Positions 1 through 4,403 of a DNA stretch of 6,026 bases are shown here, piece after piece; position 1 is the first letter of the stretch; the number at the start of each line of letters is the position of its first letter. This stretch comes from an uncultured Clostridia bacterium (GTDB lineage: Bacteria; Bacillota; Clostridia; Christensenellales; Borkfalkiaceae): positions 1-6,026 of the forward strand of contig CAMWQK010000058.1 in assembly GCA_947176445.1 (NCBI GenBank), read 5' to 3'. Made by a program: the position numbers and the translations under genes. The notes under the pieces are model-generated. The model made no database searches. It was not told the DNA's origin and saw nothing but the letters and a program-made list of their open reading frames with translations.

Positions 1-1248
1 CGTCTCGACCTCGCCTGGGGACAGCTCGAGCCCAACGAGGTGGGAATTCACGAATTCTGCGCGTGGGCGGAGAGCGTCGGTTCGCGCGTGATGATGAGCG
101 TCAACCTCGGCACGGGCACGCCCAAAGAGGCGGCTCAGTTGGTGGAATACTGCAACTTCGAGAAGGGGACGTACTGGTCGGATCTGCGCCGCAAGAACGG
201 GCGCGAGAAGCCGTTTGCGATCGATACCTGGTGTCTTGGCAACGAGATGGACGGCGAGTGGCAGATCGGGCATCTCACCGCCGACGAATACGGCAAGAAG
301 GCGCTGGAAGCGGCTAAGCAGATGAAGTGGGTGGATAAGGACATCAAGCTCGTCCTGTGCGGCTCGTCCTCGCCCGGCATCAAGACCTATCCCGACTGGG
401 ACGCGACCGTTCTGCGCCATACATACGATTATGCCGATTATCTGTCTCTGCACCGCTATTACTCGTACGAGGAAGGGGCAGGGGAGCGGGAGTTCGACCT
501 GCTCAGTGCGCATACCGACTTCGAGTCGTTCATCAAAACGGTGTGTGCTACGGCGGACTACGTGAAGGCGAGCCTGCGCAAAAAGAAGGTGATGAAGCTC
601 TCCGTCGACGAGTGGAACGTCTGGCATACGCGCCCCGTATACAACTGCAAGCAGGTGTATGCGGATAACGACGAGGCGCGCTGGACGATCGGTCCGCGCC
701 GTGCGGAGAACGTGTACGATCTGACGGACGCAATCTCGCTCGCAGGTCTCGTGTGCGCACTCATCAACAATGCCGACAGAGTCAAGGTCGGTTGCCTTGC
801 ACAGCTCATCAACGTCATTTCTCCCATCATGACGGAGAACGGCGGCAGAGTGTATCGGCAGACGACGTATTATCCCTTCGCGCTTGCGATCGCGCACGCA
901 AAGGGAACGGCGCTCAAAACGATTACAAAGACGCGCAAGCAGGAATCGGTCTACGGCGACACCGAGACGGTCTATTCTGCCTGCACGTACGATCGTGGCG
1001 AGTTCTCGCTGTTCGTGATCAACAAGAGCGAGGAAGAGGAGGTCTGCGATCTTGATTTCGCTTCGTCCAGGGTTTCGATGGAAGAGCGCCTTGTAATGAC
1101 GGGCGATCTGCACGCGTATAACGACTTTGAGCATCCTGATCGGGTCGTCCCCGTTCGCGTACAGACGGAGAAGGGCGTTTCGAACAAGTTCGAAATCCGC
1201 CTTCCCAAACACAGCTTTACGCTGCTCCGCTTCCGCGAGGAAATGTAA
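1..1248 (+). CDS. abfA: alpha-L-arabinofuranosidase, GH51 (5'-truncated by window edge)
   Basis: Retaining exo-glycosidase that releases terminal alpha-L-arabinofuranosyl residues from arabino-oligosaccharides; Firmicutes members are normally cytoplasmic. The frame is open from base 1 (RLDLAWGQLEPNE...), so the GTG at 40 is an internal valine and the true start lies upstream. By recalled alignment to Geobacillus AbfA (about 502 aa), roughly 93 N-terminal residues are missing and 415 are present. The acid/base motif GNEMDG has its Glu at 244-246 and the nucleophile motif DEWNVW has its Glu at 610-612. These are 122 residues apart, close to the spacing in characterised GH51 enzymes. Other family blocks present are VNLGTG, LVEYCN, ISLH-like SLHRYY and CLAQLINVI.PIMTE. 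The C-terminal part (about codon 330 on) is the beta-sandwich accessory domain. The gene ends at TAA 1246-1248, followed after 76 bases by an AraC-type regulator on the same strand. No disruption is seen. The family call is secure; the exact substrate is not. Confidence 0.96.
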   Translation, partial: RLDLAWGQLEPNEVGIHEFCAWAESVGSRVMMSVNLGTGTPKEAAQLVEYCNFEKGTYWSDLRRKNGREKPFAIDTWCLGNEMDGEWQIGHLTADEYGKKALEAAKQMKWVDKDIKLVLCGSSSPGIKTYPDWDATVLRHTYDYADYLSLHRYYSYEEGAGEREFDLLSAHTDFESFIKTVCATADYVKASLRKKKVMKLSVDEWNVWHTRPVYNCKQVYADNDEARWTIGPRRAENVYDLTDAISLAGLVCALINNADRVKVGCLAQLINVISPIMTENGGRVYRQTTYYPFALAIAHAKGTALKTITKTRKQESVYGDTETVYSACTYDRGEFSLFVINKSEEEEVCDLDFASSRVSMEERLVMTGDLHAYNDFEHPDRVVPVRVQTEKGVSNKFEIRLPKHSFTLLRFREEM

Positions 1249-1314
1249 AACATTCCTGACGGAATAGCGGGATCGATATTTATCAATTAAGTGCGCATGA
1301 AAGCGACGGCGCAC

Positions 1315-1319
1315 GGGAG
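1315..1319 (+). promoter_or_regulatory. ribosome binding site for the AraC-type regulator
   Basis: GGGAG lies five bases upstream of a GTG codon at 1325. It decides the start: an in-frame TGA at 1298-1300 closes the frame upstream, and the next in-frame ATG (1346) has no comparable purine tract before it. I see no convincing promoter in 1249-1324, only a weak 5-bp hairpin (ATTCC/GGAAT, 1252-1265) without a T-tract, so read-through from the GH51 gene is likely. Confidence 0.65.
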
Positions 1320-1324
1320 TTTCA

Positions 1325-2215
1325 GTGGGTACGATAGAACTTGACATGGGGGAAGGACTTCCTTCCTATAACAATGTCTCGGTAAAAATTCTCAAAATCG
1401 GGCAGGAACACTGCGATCCGAAGAAAAAGCACGAGCGGCGGAAGTGGGACGCGACCGATTCGCTGCACTTCATCATCTTCGGAAAGGGCACGCTCGTGGC
1501 GAACGGGGTGGAGCACCACCTCTCCAAGGGCGACGTCTTTTTGCTGTATGCGCGCGAGGAGTACGAGTACTATCCCGATCCGATCGATCCGTGGTCGTAT
1601 ATCTGGATCGACTTCCATTCGAACGGTACGAAAAAGCTCTTCGAGGAATGCGGGTTATCGCCGCAAAACCCCACAGTGCATCTGACCGATCTGTCTTCGT
1701 CGCTGAGTATGCTCAAAGCCATTTTCGAGGCATATGACGCGAGCGACTTGCAACAGCTCGTGTGCTCGGGGTATTTTATCCTGCTGCTCAGCGAGCTCAT
1801 CAAGAATGCCGATCGCAAAAAGGCGCTGGGAAGCAGCGCGCACATCAAGCAGCGGCACATCCGCGATATTATTACCTATATCAACAACAACTTCCGACTT
1901 CCGCTCACGATCGAGAAGATTGCAGGCGAGAACCACATCTCTGCGAGCCGCATGATGGCGGTGTTTGCGAAAGAGGCGGGCATGTCGCCCATCGTCTATC
2001 TGAACCGCTTCCGCATTTCCACGGCTTGCGAGATGCTGCACTCCACCGATCTCTCCATCGGCGAAGTGTCCGATGCGGTCGGGATAGACGATCAGCTCTA
2101 TTTCTCCCGTATGTTCAAAAAGCAGAAGGGCGTGAGTCCGCGCGAATACCGCGCAATGGGCATTACGGAAGACCCTTACGCCTGGTTAAAAGAAAAAAAT
2201 ATCGATTTCAGATGA
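1325..2215 (+). CDS. AraC/XylS-family transcriptional regulator with sugar-binding cupin
   Basis: DNA-binding regulator of 296 residues, a usual length for the family. Residues about 20-160 form the N-terminal AraC-type cupin: LHFIIFGKGTLVANG, then LSKGDVFLLYA, then DPWSYIWIDFHS, matching the pattern that binds a sugar effector. Residues about 175-278 form the paired helix-turn-helix domain. Helix-turn-helix 1 lies around LTIEKIAGENHISASRMM (194-211) and helix-turn-helix 2 around 244-276, ending in the family signature GVSPREYR. A short tail of about 20 residues follows. The GTG start is chosen from the GGGAG site five bases upstream. The gene follows the GH51 gene by 76 bases and is closed by a strong terminator, so it is probably the last gene of the GH51 operon. 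A local role, sensing arabinose or an arabino-oligosaccharide and activating the flanking glycosidase genes, is inferred from context. The effector and operators cannot be read from the sequence. Confidence 0.95.
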   Translation: MGTIELDMGEGLPSYNNVSVKILKIGQEHCDPKKKHERRKWDATDSLHFIIFGKGTLVANGVEHHLSKGDVFLLYAREEYEYYPDPIDPWSYIWIDFHSNGTKKLFEECGLSPQNPTVHLTDLSSSLSMLKAIFEAYDASDLQQLVCSGYFILLLSELIKNADRKKALGSSAHIKQRHIRDIITYINNNFRLPLTIEKIAGENHISASRMMAVFAKEAGMSPIVYLNRFRISTACEMLHSTDLSIGEVSDAVGIDDQLYFSRMFKKQKGVSPREYRAMGITEDPYAWLKEKNIDFR

Positions 2216-2216
2216 G

Positions 2217-2246
2217 AAAAAAGTTCGGGTTTTCCCGAACTTTTTT
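2217..2246 (+). terminator. strong rho-independent terminator after the regulator gene
   Basis: A perfect 13-bp inverted repeat, AAAAAAGTTCGGG (2217-2229) and CCCGAACTTTTTT (2234-2246), encloses a TTTT loop. The GC-rich core is followed by a run of six T. It begins one base after the TGA of the regulator gene. The A-rich 5' arm could let it work in both directions. It separates the GH51-regulator unit from the downstream GH43 unit. Confidence 0.94.
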
Positions 2247-2399
2247 CAATAAATCGGGCGAACGAATCCACGCTCGCGCCGTCTGTTTCCCGATTTTTGA
2301 GTTTTGGAAAGGATTTCCAAAGAATTCTCCATATATAGCGGAAAAATAGAAGTTTTTTTCTGTTTTTATGGACAATATTACTTAATTTGACTATGCGCA
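2247..2399. other. AT-rich non-coding upstream region with inverted repeats
   Basis: No credible gene is present here. It holds three symmetrical elements. AAATCGGG (2251-2258) pairs with CCCGATTT (2289-2296) across 30 bases. TTTGGAAA and TTTCCAAA (2303-2321) form a perfect 8-bp palindrome with a GGA centre. AAAAATAGAA (2342-2351) pairs with TTCTGTTTTT (2358-2367) with one G-T wobble. The region sits between a terminator and a promoter, so these are candidate binding sites for the neighbouring AraC-type protein or another regulator. Function is inferred from position only. Confidence 0.5.
2303..2321. repeat. perfect palindrome TTTGGAAA-GGA-TTTCCAAA, candidate operator
   Basis: This is an exact 8-bp inverted repeat with a three-base centre, about 80 bases upstream of the -35 box of the GH43 operon. 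The centre of three bases is tight for an RNA hairpin and no T-tract follows, so a protein-binding site is at least as likely as a terminator. The binding protein is unknown; AraC-type regulators more often use direct repeats. Confidence 0.4.
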
Positions 2400-2428
2400 T
2401 TGACAAAGATTTGTGATAACATTATATT
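2400..2428 (+). promoter_or_regulatory. housekeeping-type (sigma-A) promoter for the GH43-LRR operon
   Basis: The -35 box TTGACA (2400-2405) is a perfect consensus match. A 17-base spacer leads to the -10 box TATATT (2423-2428), which matches TATAAT at five of six positions. Transcription would start near 2435, giving a leader of about 136 bases before the GTG at 2571. A 6-bp inverted repeat, TGACAA (2401-2406) and TTGTCA (2430-2435), brackets the promoter and could be an operator. Such a strong core promoter fits control by repression or by the leader rather than a requirement for activation, but this is inference. Confidence 0.78.
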
Positions 2429-2457
2429 ATTGTCATGGATATAAAGGAACATTTTTC

Positions 2458-2487
2458 GTGATTAAATATCAAAAAGAAAAATGTTGA
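2458..2487 (+). CDS. possible 9-codon leader peptide (speculative)
   Basis: A GTG at 2458 opens a nine-residue frame, MIKYQKEKC, ending at TGA 2485-2487. AAAGGA (2443-2448) lies nine bases upstream as a possible ribosome binding site. The frame fits almost exactly inside the 10-bp inverted repeat of the leader: the start falls at the beginning of the loop and the 3' arm covers the last codons. Ribosome movement would therefore open the hairpin. It could be a regulatory leader peptide, but so short a frame easily arises by chance, and no run of a regulatory amino acid is present. Confidence 0.15.
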   Translation: MIKYQKEKC

Positions 2488-2556
2488 TAAGGGAAGTTTT
2501 GCCCGAGCAAATCAGCTGCAAGGGCATGCGATAAATCGCGGGAAACCGCACAAATC

Positions 2557-2563
2557 AAGGAGG
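2557..2563 (+). promoter_or_regulatory. ribosome binding site for the GH43 gene
   Basis: AAGGAGG lies seven bases upstream of GTG 2571. The alternative ATG at 2577, two codons later, would sit 13 bases away, so the GTG is the better start. Confidence 0.85.
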
Positions 2564-2570
2564 GAAAAAG

Positions 2571-4403
2571 GTGAGAATGTTCAAAAAATTTGTCGGTGCG
2601 GCAATGAGCGCGCTTCTGACCGTCTCGCTTGTTTCGGGAGCAATGATCTCGGCAGGCGGCGTTGCAGAGCCGCTTGACGGCACGCAGCCCGAAGCAAACG
2701 TTGCGGAGGATCACGTTTCTCTGTTGCAGCCTCGGGAAGAGGGAGATACGCCGGTGGAAACGGAAAAGGACGAGATGGAAGCTTATCTGTTCGTGCACTT
2801 CACGGGTACGGAAGGCAGTACGAGCGACGAGCAGATCTATTTCTCTGTATCGCAAGACGGCACGACCTGGAAGACCTTAAATCAGAAGAAACCCGTTCTG
2901 ACGAGTGACTTGGGCGAGCACGGTGTGCGCGATCCGCACATTGTCCGCTCTCCCGACGGTAACAAGTTCTATCTGATCGCTACCGACTTGTCTATTCATC
3001 ACGGACACAATTATTCGAGCCGTCCCAGTGGGTGGGGGTCTAGTCAGACACAGGGTAGCCATTCCATCATCATTTGGGAATCGGAGGACCTTGTAAACTG
3101 GAGCGATGCGCGCATCAGAGAGATTGCGCGTCCGGACGCAGGTTGTACCTGGGCACCCGAAAGCATCTGGGATAAAGAGAAGAATGCGTACATGGTGTTC
3201 TGGGCTTCCAAGACGCAAGATAGTTGGACGCACCGCATTTACAGATGCTACACGGAAGACTTCGATACGTTCACCGAACCCGAACTGTATATCGAGAGCG
3301 ACGTCTCCTGGATCGATACCACGTTCATCGAGGAAGACGGCGTCTATTACAGATTTACCAAGAACGAAGACGGTTCCGCTCTGTATGTATTTATGGAGAA
3401 GAGCACGTCTTTGAGCGGCGATTTCGAGCTGGTAAGCACATATTCGCTCAACGGCAAGCCCGCATCGGAGATGAAGGGTTACGAGGGACCCACCATCTAC
3501 AAACTCAACGGCGAGGATAAGTGGTGCTTGCTGCTTGATAACTACGGCAATAGCGCAGGCTATAAGCCGTTCATCACCGACGATATTTCGACGGGCAGAT
3601 TTGTTTCAATTGAGGGCTTCACGTCTGCTACGAAACTGCGTCACGGGACGGTAATTCCCATTACCATGAATGAATACAACGCGCTCCTTGAAAAGTGGCC
3701 GATCGACGGTCCGGCGGAGCATGGCGAACTTGTATTCTCGCTGAACTTCGATGACGAGGATCTGACCGCGAGTGTAGGCGGTGCGGCAACGATTACCGCA
3801 AACGGCGGCACGTTGGAGTATGGCGAAGGCGTGAACGGCGGCAAGGCAGTTCACCTCGCAGATAATAAGTATATTTCGATTACGGGTAGCGGGATCAACG
3901 GTACGAACAACCCGATAAAAGGGCACACGAGCCTTACGGTTTCGTTTGCTGTAAAGTGCACCGGAAAGTCGTGGCTGTTCTTTGCTGCGCCGAATACGAA
4001 TGAGCAGAAGTATCAATCCGAAAAATATCTCGGTGCGCTCTGGAGTACTAACGGAACGCTTGAATGCGAGCGTTATTACAGTAATAATCAGGGCAGACCT
4101 AGTGCCGTAACAGGCACTGTCACTGCGGAGGAGTGGACGCACATTACGCTCGTCTACCGTGCGGAGTTGACGACCCTCTATATCAATGGTGTGGAGGTAG
4201 GAAGCGCTGCTTCTACGGTAAAACTGAGTTCGTTGTTTGGTCTTCTTAACCCCGTTATTCAGCTCGGTAAAGCAAACTGGGAAAGCGGCGAATATGCAAA
4301 CGCTTGGCTGGATGAGTTCCAGATCTACGACTATGCGTTGAGTGCTGCTGAGGTTCAGAGCAATTATGCGAACGTAATGCTTCCCAAGGAGGTGACGGAA
4401 TAA
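2571..4403 (+). CDS. secreted GH43-type glycosidase with C-terminal LamG-like domain
   Basis: Predicted extracellular inverting glycosidase of 610 residues, probably acting on arabinose- or xylose-containing plant polysaccharide. Residues 1 to about 32 form a Sec signal peptide (KK, then a hydrophobic stretch, with likely cleavage near GVA). An acidic linker reaches about residue 70. Residues about 71-377 form the five-bladed propeller. The expected GH43 triad is visible: D121 in GVRDPHI (base), D249 in SWIDTTF (pKa modulator) and E305 in GYEGPTIY (acid), plus H358 in LRHGTVIPIT. TWAPESIWD (193-201) is another family block. Residues about 385-600 resemble a LamG/concanavalin-like fold (LTVSFAVK, EEWTHITLVY, TLYINGVEV, WLDEFQIYDYALS), which may bind carbohydrate. 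No LPXTG, dockerin or S-layer anchor is seen, so the enzyme is probably released or held by a partner. GH43 subfamily, and hence arabinofuranosidase, arabinanase or xylosidase activity, cannot be settled here. It is the first gene of an operon, overlapping the next gene by one base. Confidence 0.9.
   Translation: MRMFKKFVGAAMSALLTVSLVSGAMISAGGVAEPLDGTQPEANVAEDHVSLLQPREEGDTPVETEKDEMEAYLFVHFTGTEGSTSDEQIYFSVSQDGTTWKTLNQKKPVLTSDLGEHGVRDPHIVRSPDGNKFYLIATDLSIHHGHNYSSRPSGWGSSQTQGSHSIIIWESEDLVNWSDARIREIARPDAGCTWAPESIWDKEKNAYMVFWASKTQDSWTHRIYRCYTEDFDTFTEPELYIESDVSWIDTTFIEEDGVYYRFTKNEDGSALYVFMEKSTSLSGDFELVSTYSLNGKPASEMKGYEGPTIYKLNGEDKWCLLLDNYGNSAGYKPFITDDISTGRFVSIEGFTSATKLRHGTVIPITMNEYNALLEKWPIDGPAEHGELVFSLNFDDEDLTASVGGAATITANGGTLEYGEGVNGGKAVHLADNKYISITGSGINGTNNPIKGHTSLTVSFAVKCTGKSWLFFAAPNTNEQKYQSEKYLGALWSTNGTLECERYYSNNQGRPSAVTGTVTAEEWTHITLVYRAELTTLYINGVEVGSAASTVKLSSLFGLLNPVIQLGKANWESGEYANAWLDEFQIYDYALSAAEVQSNYANVMLPKEVTE
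4386..4395 (+). promoter_or_regulatory. consensus Shine-Dalgarno for the LRR lipoprotein, inside the GH43 gene
   Basis: AAGGAGGTGA, a full-length match to the 16S anti-Shine-Dalgarno, lies within the last codons of the GH43 gene, seven bases before ATG 4403. The junction TAATG overlaps stop and start by one base. This points to coupled translation and strong expression of the second gene. Confidence 0.9.

Larger units (their letters stand above)
2435..2570 (+). promoter_or_regulatory. long, potentially structured 5' leader of the GH43-LRR mRNA
   Basis: The leader contains several exact complementary segments. AACATTTTTC (2448-2457) pairs with GAAAAATGTT (2476-2485). TGCCC (2500-2504) pairs with GGGCA (2522-2526), with a nested AGC/GCT hairpin (2506-2517). 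Two adjacent hairpins are mutually exclusive: GCGA-TAAA-TCGC (2528-2539) and GCGG-GAAA-CCGC (2538-2549). The second is capped by a GNRA tetraloop and ends seven bases before the ribosome binding site. No T-tract terminator is present, so any switch would act on translation or RNA stability. I do not recognise a known riboswitch class here. This may be an unclassified cis-acting RNA or only chance folding. Confidence 0.35.

Noticed and set aside
1252..1265. Small hairpin ATTCC-TGAC-GGAAT after the GH51 stop codon
   Set aside because: A 5-bp stem with no following T-tract is too weak to call a terminator.
1762..2349. 195-codon + strand frame overlapping the AraC-type gene and running through the terminator
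   Set aside because: It is out of frame with the conserved helix-turn-helix coding region, is His/Arg-rich, and crosses a strong intrinsic terminator.
2435..2461. Eight-codon frame from ATG 2435 at the predicted transcription start
   Set aside because: It would need leaderless initiation and has no other support; the GTG at 2458 has a better ribosome binding context.
3016..3060. Patch of unusual codons (GGG, AGT, ACA) in the GH43 gene
   Set aside because: It encodes the loop before GSHSIIIWESEDLVNW, which continues in frame into conserved family sequence. Too short to argue for an insertion.
4101..4118. Perfect inverted repeat AGTGCC-GTAACA-GGCACT within the GH43 gene
   Set aside because: It lies inside coding sequence for a conserved domain; a 6-bp match of this kind is expected by chance in a gene of this size.
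3606..4142. Minus-strand open frame of 178 codons inside the GH43 gene
   Set aside because: It lies antisense to well-conserved GH43 and LamG-like sequence and its translation shows no family motif or sensible start context.
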